DNA of 56,968 nucleotides from Adiantum capillus-veneris (GCA_014529385.2 JABFUD020000235.1:1-56968), one strand, 5' to 3'; counted from the stretch's first letter, positions 11,117-21,068 are shown. Numbers and translations are program-made. Notes: a model not told the origin generated them from the letters alone.

Positions 11117-11690
11117 TTTAGTCAAAGTCAGTGATCAGATTTGGGTTAAAGACAGGAAATCAACACAGAAAGACAAAAACATGGGATGGATAGCATCATA
11201 ATGGACCTTAAAAGAACAGGAGTACTATGGAGGTAATAGACATATATGGGTACCAAAACCGCACGTTAGAGCATATGAAGTAACTTCAGGACCCTCCCAA
11301 GAAAGAAGGCCTACAAGGTATCAATCTCGACAATATCGTAGGATACCTAAGAAGCAGGTATACAATAGAACAACATCAAAATATGCTGAAGTCTACCACA
11401 ACTCTCAAGAGAATACAAAACAGAGATGGATCTCAAAGAATCTTCCTCTTGTACAAAGATTTTATAGAAGATATACAAAGATTTGGCTACCAGTCAACCA
11501 CAAGCCAACTGCAACTACACCAAACTTGCATGAAGATCTCAAGAACTCAACAAGATTTAAAGCAAAGCAAAGTCAACAATAGAGATACAAAGGTCATCAA
11601 GAGATTTGGATTCCTAAGTCTTCCAATTCTCCTAGTCAAAAGCCAGATGCTGATAGCCAACAAAGGCCTAGAACACCATAAAAAACAAGG
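11117..11690 (+). pseudogene. Repeat-bearing reading frame with W-x-P-K motifs, left copy
   Basis: One frame (with stops) contains a run of related motifs: QIWVKD, HIWVPK, RWISK, KIWLPV, EIWIPK, spaced by Ser/Gln/Arg-rich linkers. WVPK-type motifs are known in the linker of some plant copia gag-pol proteins, but this array is not one I recognise. No reverse transcriptase, RNase H or integrase motif is found anywhere in 5777-12868, so the element looks non-autonomous or heavily deleted. Confidence 0.4.
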
Positions 11691-11699
11691 CCCAATTGG

Positions 11700-12850
11700 A
11701 GAATCAAATAGATAATGGAGTCTTCATAGTCAAAGAAGGACAACCCAACCAACAAAGCTTTGAATTCAAAGATGATAAAAGAGGTATGGCAAAAGAAGCC
11801 TTCAATGCCAACTTGGTTCTTCACTAATCCTCTTTTTGAGGATTCAAGCTTACTTTTGCCTGAAGAAATGTTTGTAGTAAGCACAAGAATGTAAAAAGTC
11901 AAGTCACCAGGGTGCAAAAAACACTCTTTGGCATAGTCAGAGTCGGGCTACTGAGCCATAAAATGAGCAAATCATTAGTACCAAAGCTTCAAGTCACATT
12001 AAACTATATGCTAAGAGTCGTAGTTATTAGGCTTACGCTCAAGCTAGAAGAGTTGAGCATATCTAAGTCGTGTTGCTTATGCTGGATGAGATGAGCATAA
12101 GAGTTGAAGTCTATTAACTTACAATTGGTGGAGTGTCGTAGAATCCAACACTCACGCATAGTGCACAGTAAGATGAGAGTAGATATCCTCGTCAACAAAA
12201 ACCATTCTTAAAGGGGTGCCAGCTTGCAAAGCCATGTCATATGATTTTATAGCTACACTATCTTTCTGAATAACCCCTCAAAATCTTTCTTGCACAGCTT
12301 GTAGTTTTCCATGCATTTCTATGTATGCATAAATGGGATGGCCCATCATCAGAAATATGCATTAGACACTCTTTTTTGCTTCCACCTATGCACCTTGAGT
12401 GGACTACAACAAGAAAACCAATGTTCCATCATGCTACCCTCTCACATGTGCTGCCTTTTTATTCCATATCTATCAGCAAATAATCCCTTCGGTACTTTAT
12501 TGAAATTTCCCATGCTAATAAGTACTCCAATAATGCGCTTATCCCAAAGGCACTTTTTTCCCACTGGGTTTTTTCCCTTTGGTCATCCTGGTATTAGACC
12601 TTAATTTAGAACCTCATCATTCCACTTCCCTTGTATATAATTTTCATAAATAAGCAAAAGCTTCCTCATTATGCTATCACAACGGACAAATGCAACATCA
12701 TCTCTCACATCAGACATATTCATACCAATGAAGATGTTGCAGAAAATTGAGCCTCATCAACAAATCCAACGTCCAATGAAAAATCAGCCCATCAAAAAAC
12801 TTCCCTAGCCTCCATGGACACTTTTCAACAGTGCCCGAGGTCGGGGCACT
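11700..12850 (+). other. 3' non-coding part of the Asp-primed element, left copy
   Basis: No supported gene. The sequence TTTTTTCCCACTGGGTTTT at about 12553-12571 is of a type commonly found ahead of the polypurine tract in plant LTR elements. Short ORFs here have no domain and are mirrored in both arms. Confidence 0.5.
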
Positions 12851-12854
12851 AAAA

Positions 12855-12868
12855 TCGGAAGGGGGGAA
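12855..12868 (+). promoter_or_regulatory. Polypurine tract, left copy
   Basis: CGGAAGGGGGGAA directly before the TGTTAACTGAG start of the 3' LTR. This purine run is the plus-strand DNA primer site and fixes the element's orientation as plus on the left arm. Confidence 0.85.
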
Positions 12869-13082
12869 TGTTAACTGAGTCAATGTCAGTTAATAGTAGC
12901 TACTAAAGACCGAAGACGTATGAATGTACATCAAATATCAAAATGAAGAAGCAGTAAAGATTGGGGTTACACATTTTCCACGTTTTCCCAAAATGGTCGC
13001 GTATTGTAAATTTCCGCTTTATTTCAAGCCATTGTAATATTTTAATGTGTTACGAGCTCAATGGAAGTTCCACGATGTAAAG
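12869..13082 (+). mobile_element. 3' LTR of the Asp-primed element, interrupted, left copy
   Basis: The first 214 bp of the LTR, homologous to 4837-5050, stop exactly where CACTACAACAAG begins. The remaining ~700 bp of the LTR (beginning near AACAGGTCATTTATTGTGC in the 5' LTR) are not found beyond the CACTA sequence in this arm. Confidence 0.88.
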
Positions 13083-13260
13083 CACTACAACAAGAAAGGG
13101 GGCCTTTGATGAAGGTTTCAACGCACCCCATCGAAAAAACCGTCGATATACGCGTCCCTACAAAAACATCGCTATATGCGTCGATATACGCATCGAAAGG
13201 TAATATTATCGACGCATATTTCGATGGGCTTAGCAACACATATAGCGATGACCATAACAG
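13083..13260 (+). promoter_or_regulatory. CACTA terminal and subterminal motif cluster, left copy
   Basis: Behind the CACTA end lies a cluster of related short motifs in both orientations: TCGATATACGCGTC, ATCGCTATATGCGTCGATA, ACGCATCGA, TATCGACGCATATTTCGAT and ATATAGCGATG. In CACTA elements such subterminal repeats bind the TNPA-type protein. The GCGTCGATA core and its reverse complement recur within about 100 bp. Confidence 0.7.
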
Positions 13261-13505
13261 GAAAAAAAATTTGTTGGGCAGAGGACAGGGAGCTTGGTAT
13301 GTGCCCAGTGAAAAGATGGACACAACCACAACCAAAAAAGTCAGTCCTCTGCCCAAGAAAGAGAGCAACACCAAAATCAACCGTCCCGCAGAAGTTTCGG
13401 TAGAGTTCCCTTCATTTTTACATAAACTTTTAAAAAAAAAAACCATATCATGTATACGCCTCCTACATGATATCCATGTAGGATCTCACATGAGATTTAA
13501 GGCCA
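13261..13505. other. CACTA non-coding interior, left copy
   Basis: No supported gene. Open frames crossing 13061-13591 begin in the interrupted LTR and cross the terminus, so they are chance ORFs. Confidence 0.5.
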
Positions 13506-13800
13506 ATGAAAGAAATGAAATGAACTTTGTGCAAAACCATAACCAACTTAAAACCATAACCATAACGAACTTAATTTGTGCAAAACCATAATGAAATTAA
13601 AACCATAACCGGCCATAACCATATTGATCAAAACCATAATGCAGATAACTATAACCATAAACAAAACAATAACCATAACCATGTCTATACAAGAATAGGA
13701 TTAATAACCATGTCTATACAATGACAATAACCATAACCATAAGGAAAACAATAACCATAACCATGTCTGAACAATAACCATAACCATATATGTTTATACA
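13506..13800 (+). repeat. ACCATA-type hexamer-rich tract, left copy
   Basis: Irregular array of ACCATA/AACCAT units with spacers. It lies between the CACTA terminus and the 3' end of the Ptta-like gene. The mirror strand shows TATGGT runs (40565-40860). Confidence 0.8.
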
Positions 13801-13974
13801 AAAAAGAGACATAGAAGCGTGTCTGTGTCTCACAAAGCATATATATGAAATACACTGATGACTAGGCGTCACAACCTGCACATAAGACAAGTCACAAAAT
13901 TATTATTGATATTACTTCACATATACTTATTTAATTAAATCAACTCACACATATTAACATCTCACCTCAATCGA

Positions 13975-15141
13975 TCAGCGAGACTCTAAGGCCTCCCAGT
14001 ATACAGGCTCTCCTGAAGCATCAAGATCATTCAATACTTCATAGATATCTCTGCGATATCCATCTGTCTCCTCCTGGTGTGTCGGGGCTCGATGCATCGC
14101 AAGATTCTGCGTTTATACAAAAATCAAAGTAATAAGAATACATGATTCATCACGTTTAAAAAAACAGCATAGCTAGGATTGGATTGGAAACTCACAAACT
14201 CATAGCAAAAGGTGTCGAAGCCTCCGCTACCAAGATGAGATGTCCCCCTGGTCATCTGCCGTATCTGCGTGGCCTGACGATACTGTTTGAACCGCGTGTC
14301 CGCTGTCCGCTCATCCTCCCTGATCTGCTACCGCGTCTCGTGTGGGATGCTCAAAGGCTTCGGCAAGCCAGTCCTGAAAGCCTACCAAGATGCATCTTGT
14401 CGATGTTTCACGGTGTCCCGTGCAACACCCTTGATCCACCTCCTCGGAATAGTCTTTGAACCCGAAGCAGGCTGGTACTCTCTCATGATGGTCTCCACTA
14501 TATAAATGACTTTGTCCGCATCCTGGTCAGGCCAAGGCATCAGAATGCTAGTCAAAAATTGCACCTCTGCAAGCTGGCAAATCCGTTGTCTCATCTCAGT
14601 CCCGACTCTATCCATGTCAACAAAACCATCTGCATGTACAGTATAGAGCTTGGAGGCACTAGGATCGTGTGCCCCCTAAGGTGTCCGAGGTGTGCCAAGA
14701 GGTGTGTCGAGAGGTGTGCCTGGGTAGGACGGGGGTCGTGAGCGAGAAGGGGTCGAAGCATCTGTGGACCCTCCTCCACAACAACCACCACCTCCACCTG
14801 ATGATCGTCAAGATCGGCGAGTGCGCATGTGCTATAGAGATAAGGACGTACCCGCCTCTGCCGCACCCCTAGGTGTCGAAGTGACCGTGATGGGAGACCT
14901 CACAGGTGTCGTACCCGTAGGCGTCCCCCCCCCCCATAGGCAAACATCCCCCCATAGGTGTCCACCCCATAGGCGTCAGACCCTCGGGCGTGAAGCCCGG
15001 AGTCGTAGTACCCGTGCCTCTGGCTACCCAGTACTGAGACCCCTCTACCATCTGAGTGGGCGTCATCCGTGTGACGAAGCCCATAAATGCATATGCACTC
15101 ATAGAAGAGGGATCTGGAAACTGGTCTGCCATACTAAAGTC
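13975..15141 (-). pseudogene. Ptta/En/Spm-like CACTA protein (TNP1/TNPA class), left copy
   Basis: In En/Spm-type elements this second protein binds subterminal repeats. The exon starts behind a canonical acceptor (TTTTGCAG) of a 94-nt intron at 15142-15235. ATG-containing MQDFSMADQF leads into a Pro/Gly-rich stretch of TPMG repeats coded by C-rich DNA, a Gly/Cys-rich run, then a domain from about 14615 (MDRVGTEMRQ... WPDQDADKVIYIVETIM... TIPRRWIKG). The end, DTRFKQYRQ...SHLGSGGF, fits the C-terminal signature of plant Ptta transposases. A second intron (14107-14195, GTGAGT...GCAG) joins in phase to a last exon ending at 13975. Frameshift in the Pro/Gly tract; stops at W-stop-A and R-stop-Q. 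Confidence 0.72.
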
Positions 15142-15239
15142 CTGCAAAAAGAAAGTAAAATAAAGCGTCAGAACACCTTTGTTTAAATTAACTTTAAGCT
15201 TAATTTTAAATCAACGTCTTCACACAAACACTTACAGGC

Positions 15240-16670
15240 CTAGGCCTTGATGAGTGAGGCATCATTGATAAGATCTTGCACCGTATCATCATCTATCTCT
15301 AATTTCAGACATAACTCTATCCCAACTCGTTCTGGCAGATTGTCTTCATCCATTGCATCTTCATCTACAAGTGTCAATTCTGTCTCGTTTGCGTCATCAC
15401 TCGTATATCTCTCAGCTTCCTCTTCCATACCTTCATCCATCTCATCTAATGTCACAGTAGTATCTGCGTGGTCTGATCGACTTTCCTCTAGGAGCTCTTG
15501 CCCTTCAAATACTTTTTTATTTCTTGGAGCAACCTGAACCACAAACCACCATTGTCGCTCTCAAGGGTCAGGTACAAAGACCACTTGCTCGCAATGTTCG
15601 GGGAAAGCAAATGTGTCGCCCGTATCTGTCCAAACCTTTGTAGAATCTATTTGCACAAGCTTGTTTTTTCCATCTCTACGTACCGTTGCATTGCGACCAG
15701 AAGTAATCACCTTGAAGCACTTCACATCCAACAAAAACATATCAAACCGCCTGAAGCTGACTTTCATGATATCTGACACCAGACCACAGTAATCCAGATT
15801 GCTAGTGCTCTCATTCGTGTCTCTGGCACTGGCCCTGCTCTTTTGCATGAAACTAACCATTACCCTACTGTCAAACGTGTTTCTCCTGCTATCAATTTGT
15901 TGTGTTGTGAAATTCTTTCCATGCGACCACAGTGCCATGTATGTATGATACTTCCAGTCACATCCAATAGCCAGCTCTTCCTCTTCTAGAGATATGGGTT
16001 CTCTGATCTGTCCAGCTTCTCTCACTGTCTTTTCCAACCATGCCATTGTAGGGAATTTAGGTAGAGGAGCGAGATAGTCTGGCAAGGGTAAGCCTCTAGT
16101 CGTTCGGCTTCGCCTGAAATCATGTTGCTCCTGCTCCCTATTGCGTCTCTCTTTCTCTTCTTCGTACCTTTCAAGACATTTTTGCATCGGCTTTGAATTT
16201 AATATACAGAACTTCATGATCTTTTCTCGCATGGCGTCGTTCATTTTCTTTGGCACACCTTTCCCGTGCAGCTCCTCTCCCACCAGTCTTGCATCCTCCT
16301 CATCGCTCCACAGTCAAGGCATTTCTGGGTCAGAAATGGATAGAACTTCTATCGTCAAGACAAGAGACTCTTGCACCAGCCATCCTAAACAAAGCAGTGA
16401 TGATTGCATCTGACCACCCGTACACTGACTGAAGATTCAAGAATTCCAGACAAGTACGAAGCACAGATATTTTGGCACCTTCATAGATTTTGCCAACTTC
16501 CTCAACATGTCTTGAGGAGATAGGCGCACGGCTTCTAGTGCTGCTTCGTTAGCGTTCTCCTCGCTTGGCTGGAAGAAGGCATCCAGCATCTCCTGCATGC
16601 CGTGGTCTTCTGTCTGTAAGCCCTTTTCTGCTTCCATCCTTGGCTCTATATTGGTCGGACCTTCACGCAT

Positions 16671-16721
<51 letters not shown>

Positions 16722-16917
16722 ATGTAGGTGCTATGTCACGAAAATCAATGCCCGTTCCGTAGGAGTCGTATCATAGATTCTGTATGGTTTCTCTAGCAAA
16801 CTCTCTGTACTTGTGCACTTGCTCATTACATATCCTACGCTTGCACAGGATTTGATACTTGCAGAGCATGCACGAGCATGCAATCTTTTCCTCCATGTTA
16901 GTTGATGACGTTGCCAT
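15240..16917 (-). pseudogene. TNP2 transposase remnant with DUF4216, catalytic core deleted, left copy
   Basis: ATG at 16915-16917 (MATSST). The N-terminal part has spaced cysteines (IACSCMLCKY... CKRRICNEQ), like the transposase-associated zinc domain of plant TNP2. After a GA microsatellite come AFFQPSEENANEA and ISVLRTCLEFLNLQSVYGWS, the conserved start of the TNP2 domain (frame change near 16480). The sequence then jumps to the post-catalytic region and a DUF4216 domain: an open frame at 15561-16283 with DYCGLVSDIM, DVKCF and EQVVFVPDP. The RNase H-like core of several hundred residues is missing. An in-frame TGA at 15561-15563 separates DP from ERQWWFVV; the frame then stays open to 15240. 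Confidence 0.8.
16676..16719. repeat. CT/GA microsatellite inside the TNP2 gene, left copy
   Basis: A near-pure (CT)n run of about 40 bp lies in the TNP2 coding region, where it would encode Arg-Glu repeats. Its length and interruptions differ in the mirror (37640-37684), which contains GGAGAGAGAGAAGAG interruptions. Confidence 0.92.
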
Positions 16918-17163
16918 CTACAATGATTATGAATGTTGTTTTAATATATATACTACTCACAATGTAAACTACCTCGCATTCTCTAGTCTTGCCCAATCTC
17001 CGTAAACCTCGGTCCAGAGGTGTACGAAGATCAGGACCACCGGGTCAAAATCTCTTCTTTATTGATCAAATCCTATATGGATAGACACATACGTGCACTC
17101 CCACATGTACATGGAAATGCATGTAGCGAGAAAAACCCCTTTGCCTCTTTTAGTTCCATAGTT

Positions 17164-17291
17164 TCTTCTAGAGGGAGAGAGAGAGAGATAGAGAGAGTTT
17201 CTGTCCTTTTCACACAATTGGTCAGCCAGCCTAACTCTTTCTCTATCTACTATCTATCTCTCTCTCTCTACCTCTGTAGCTATCTCTAGTT

Positions 17292-17357
<66 letters not shown>

Positions 17358-17386
17358 ATATATATATCACTCTCTATCTCTCTATT

Positions 17387-17474
<88 letters not shown>

Positions 17475-17620
17475 TACGTACCCTATCTCTCGTTCTTTCT
17501 CTCTCGATCTCACTCTTGCTATTTCTCTTTCTCTCTCTCGATCTCGCTCTCGCTATCTCTCTTTCTCTCTCTATTTCCCTATTTCCCTATCTCTCTCTCT
17601 GTCTCGCTCTCCACTTCTGT

Positions 17621-17679
<59 letters not shown>

Positions 17680-17707
17680 CACTCTCTTTCTCTATTCTCT
17701 ATCTCTC

Positions 17708-17785
<78 letters not shown>
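17164..17785. repeat. Compound CT/GT/AT microsatellite block, left copy
   Basis: About 620 bp of nearly uninterrupted simple repeats: (CT)n with CTAT interruptions, (GT)n at about 17411-17473, (AT)n at about 17644-17676, and (CT)n to 17782. It begins where the CACTA upstream sequence loses coding features and ends exactly where the second Ptta copy starts. The long CVCV and SLSL open frames here are not genes. Confidence 0.95.
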
Positions 17786-17786
<1 letters not shown>

Positions 17787-18732
17787 CCCGTGCAACACCC
17801 TTGATCCACCTCCTCGGAATAGTCTTTGAACCCGGAGCAAGCTGGTACTCTCTCATGATGGTCTCCACTATATAAATGACTTTGTCCTCATCCTGGTCAG
17901 GCCAAGGCGTCAAAATGCTAGTCAAAAATTGCAGCTCTGCGAGCTGGCGAATCCGCTCTCTCATCTCAGTCCTGACTTTATCCATGTCAACAGAACCATC
18001 TGCATGTACAGTATAGAGCTTGGAGGCACTAGGATAGTGTGCCCCCCAAGGTGTCCGAGGTGTGCCAAGAGGTGTGTCGAGAGGCGTGCCTGGGTAGGAC
18101 GGGGGTCGTAAGCAAGGAGGGGTCGAAGCATCTGTGGACCCTCCTCCACAACAACCACCACCTCCACCTGACGATCATCGAGTGCGCCTGTTCTCCAGAG
18201 ATGAGGACGTACCCGCCTCTGCCACACCCCTAGGTGTCGAAGCGGCCATGATGGGAGACCTCGCAGATGTCGTACCCGTAGGTGTCCCCCCCCCCTGTAG
18301 GCGTCCATCCCCCCATAGGCGTCCACCCCCCATAGGAGTCCCCCCCATAGGCGTCGGACCCTCGGGCGTGAAGCCCGGAGGTGTAGTACCTGTGCCTCTG
18401 GCTACCCAGTACTGAGATGCCTCTACCATCTGACTGGGCGTCATCCGTTTGACGAAGCCCATAAATGCATGTGCACTCATAGAAGCAGGATCTGGAAACT
18501 GGTCTGCCATACTAAAGTCCTGCAAAAATAAAGTAAAATAAAGCGTCAGAACACCTTTGTTTAAATTAACTTTAAGCTTAATTTTAAATCAACGTCTTCA
18601 CACAAACACTTACAGGCCTAGGCCTCGACGAGTGAGGCATCATTGATAAGATCTTGCGCCGTATCATCATCTATCTCTAATTGCAGACATAACTCTACCC
18701 CAACTCGTTCTGGCAGATTGTCTTCATCCATT
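17786..18732 (-). pseudogene. Second, partial copy of the Ptta-like gene, left copy
   Basis: About 950 bp homologous to 14414-15361, including the acceptor and intron (TTTTGCAG...GTAAGTG), MQDFSMADQF, the TPMG repeats and the ETIMREYQ...TIPRRWIKGVAR segment. It lacks the C-terminal SHLGSGGF part, which is replaced by the microsatellite. At the other side it ends within the CCATTG of the TNP2 tail. It differs from copy 1 at scattered sites (PSSM/PASM, TRMTPTQ/KRMTPSQ), so it is an old duplicate or a related element rather than an exact copy. Confidence 0.8.
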
Positions 18733-18770
18733 GCCCAGGGTCTAAGCATTGGTAGGCTGTCAAAAGGATT
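18733..18770 (+). repeat. 38-bp copia RT scrap, left copy
   Basis: Matches 21257-21294 at 37 of 38 bases, same orientation. It corresponds to the S-P-G-S-K-H-W-x-A-V-K-R-I codons at the end of the copia RT. It joins the CACTA-derived Ptta/TNP2 copy directly to Gypsy-2 sequence. Confidence 0.9.
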
Positions 18771-18921
18771 GTTTCTTTCCTATTGGTCGTTTTAGTCTCC
18801 ATAGTCTCATTCAAATCAAAATCTTCTTCAGCATCGTTCATACCCACGGGGTCATCATACCAGTCCCTATGTTGGTCTTTGAACTCGGATCTGAGTTCGC
18901 TGTTTTTTGCGATCTTTTTCT
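18771..18921 (-). other. Lys/Asp-rich frame between copia scrap and Gypsy-2 gag, left copy
   Basis: A short minus-strand frame (18695-18925, MKKKIAKNSELRSE...) follows the gag end by a few bases and reads on through the copia scrap. It is probably gag-proximal Gypsy-2 sequence, with no recognised domain. Confidence 0.35.
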
Positions 18922-20646
18922 TCATGTTTTCTTCTTCTTATGAGATTGGGCAATTGATGTTGTATGTTTTTCTTCAAGAATATAATTTTGGTTTTGGAGC
19001 ATAGATCTTGTGATTACATCTGCTGGTACTACAGTTGTACTTTGTGATGGCTCCTCGATAACCGCAATTAAGTTCAATGGTGTGATCTTTGGCACATTCG
19101 GATTATTCAGACATTGGGCAATCAAATGATCTATGCCACATTGATTACACATGAGTATCAGCATTGTAGATGTGATTGCTTGATTGGTTTGCATTAATGT
19201 GGCATTCTTTTGTAGTATAATAGGACACTCGGCTACATGATGTGGACCCCACACTCGTAGAATTGAACAAGTGGTCTCTTGGCAGTGAAATTGATATTTT
19301 GGCCTCTTGCTGCAAGAGAAGCTACTTGATAGACAGATTTGAATTGTCCCCAATAGATCTCCATATAGTATTGTGGACTTTCTTCAAGTGCATCAATCCC
19401 ATAGGCAATGTTAGGGTCTAGCTCATCCTCACAATCCACACAAGAAATAGATGACTCATAACCCACTTGATTCACAGAAGTGATTCTCGGTAGTGCGACT
19501 AATAAAGTCTCCCACGGATTCCCCTTCCTCTCAATAAGCTTTTTGGAGGAGTTGAGAGGCTACACCCCAAAGTACTCCCTCTCGTATGTACTATTTTAAG
19601 GATAATCTCCTAAGAGTAGGGTAAATCATTTTTTCTTCCATCCTTAGGGTTCTATACCAATCCCCAGTCTTCCCACTCAAGGTCAGGCTTAAAGCATTAC
19701 TCTTATGCTGGTCATTGTGTTCTCCTACGGAATCACATATTTGTTTAAATACTTCGATATGCTTTCTCACATCTCCATCTCCACTAAATTTTTGTGTGAG
19801 CTAGGCTACTTGTACAGCCTTACTTCTAGGCTCTCTATCAGGCACATTACTTGTATTCTCAGCAATAGATCGACCCATAGCTTGAGCAAACGTTGCCAAG
19901 TCACCAAGTGAGTAGATGTAGTGGAGACAGGCGCTCTCAAGATTGCATGCGGAATGGGGGTTGGCATCGGGTTAGGTATACGAATGATCCGCGGGTCCCA
20001 AGCTGGGTACGATGTTGTTCCATGCAGTGGCCCAAAGTTCATATGTGTGGCCCTAGACATAGCAGACGTGGGATGTGACATGCTAATGCTAGCTGGTATG
20101 GTCTCATCGAAATAAGGGCTTGGATGTGTGGTCGTGGAGCATAAGTTGTTGAAACAATGGGAGGGGTAGGAGCTACATGAGCATGAGGACCCATAGGTGC
20201 ATATGATTGATACACACTTGTAAGTACTATTGTAGGCAATGGGCCACCATGTAGCGGTGATTTACTAATAAATGAGGTTCATGGCGTGTTTTTTGTCATG
20301 CCCATCATTGGGGTAGGCATGGTAGCCGTGGTGTCATCGAGAGAAAGATGAACTAAACTTGGAAAGGTAAAGCTATTGCTCGTGGGCTCAAATTCTAATG
20401 AGACCCCTAGCGAAACAACATATGGAGGATCCATTGGGCTTATCGAGGGAGCCTCCATTTCTGATAAAGTTGGTTGCTTAGACTTTCCTCTATCCAAGAA
20501 TCTCATGAGACCCATTGAAGGCATGTGGATCCTTTATTCTGCCTCTCCAACTCAATAATCCTATGGATGATATCACAAACTCTTTGTTATTGCTCCTCTA
20601 CGCTAGTAGCACCCATTGTGGATTGTAGGACATCTAACCAATCCAT
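18922..20646 (-). pseudogene. gag: Gypsy-2 gag, degenerate, with zinc knuckles, left copy
   Basis: ATG at 20644-20646 (MDWLDVLQSTMG). The order is: a short coiled N-terminus (IIHRIIELER), a Pro/Thr-rich linker (about 19960-20240), then a Retrotrans_gag core (KFSGDGDVRKHIEVFKQI, SGKTGDWYRTL). Two Cys-His knuckles follow: a damaged one (YECG / PHHVAECP in two frames near 19235) and CNQCGIDHLIAQC at 19111-19149, whose C-x3-H spacing is one residue shorter than usual. Several stops and at least three frameshifts. No protease or RT follows: the frame runs into the copia scrap and CACTA sequence. Confidence 0.72.
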
Positions 20647-21068
20647 GTGTTAGGTGTGACCTCTGTATAGGTCGGTATAGGTCTCCATTTTTAGTTCATA
20701 CTCCCAATTTGTCTCAGATTTTTTGAGCTTTTTTTTTATTTTATAATTATTTTTTTGTTTATTTTTCAAAAAAACTTTTTTGTGGGTAAAGTTGTATTGC
20801 GTGAACACCGGCGCATGCGCACAGAGCCTGCCTAAAAGGTGCAGTTGCATCTACAGTATACTAACTAACACAACACACTGCACAATGACAGAATAATCAG
20901 CATGCTCACTGTCTACTGCTCATTGTCTTCTGCACATTACAGAACTACACTAACAGACCTAACAAAAGTTGCACAATACAACCACTAACAAATCTAACAA
21001 AACCAAAAACAGATGAAAAGACTGGCTTCAAGAGGCAGCACAGAGTGCTCCTCAAGCTTAGTGCAAGG
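20647..21068 (-). other. Gypsy-2 leader, left copy
   Basis: Non-coding between primer site and gag, with T/A homopolymers near 20730-20780 and AACAAAACC/CACTAAC repeats. No gene. Confidence 0.5.

Larger units (their letters stand above)
13083..17163 (-). mobile_element. CACTA (En/Spm) DNA transposon, truncated, left copy
   Basis: The terminus CACTACAACAAGAAAG at 13083 is inserted in the 3' LTR. Inside, on the minus strand, lie TNP2/DUF4216 and then a Ptta/En/Spm-like gene, the usual CACTA order, transcribed toward 13083. The opposite terminus (CTTGTTGTAGTG) and the second 3-bp target duplication are absent: the far side runs into a microsatellite block. The element is therefore broken and cannot move by itself. 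The right boundary given is approximate. Confidence 0.85.

Noticed and set aside
12411-12428. GACTACAACAAGAAAACC as a second CACTA terminus
   Set aside because: It lacks the first C, lies inside the LTR element, and has the same orientation as the end at 13083, so it cannot be the opposite end.
13083-13260. CRISPR-like array in the subterminal repeats
   Set aside because: The motifs vary in spacing and orientation, with no regular spacers, and they sit at a CACTA end in a plant genome.
13506-13800. ACCATA/TATGGT array as interstitial telomere
   Set aside because: The unit is not TTTAGGG or TTAGGG, and the array is irregular.
17412-17875. Long open frames of Cys-Val, Ser-Leu and Tyr-Ile repeats
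   Set aside because: They are translations of GT, CT and AT microsatellites in every frame, with no domain.
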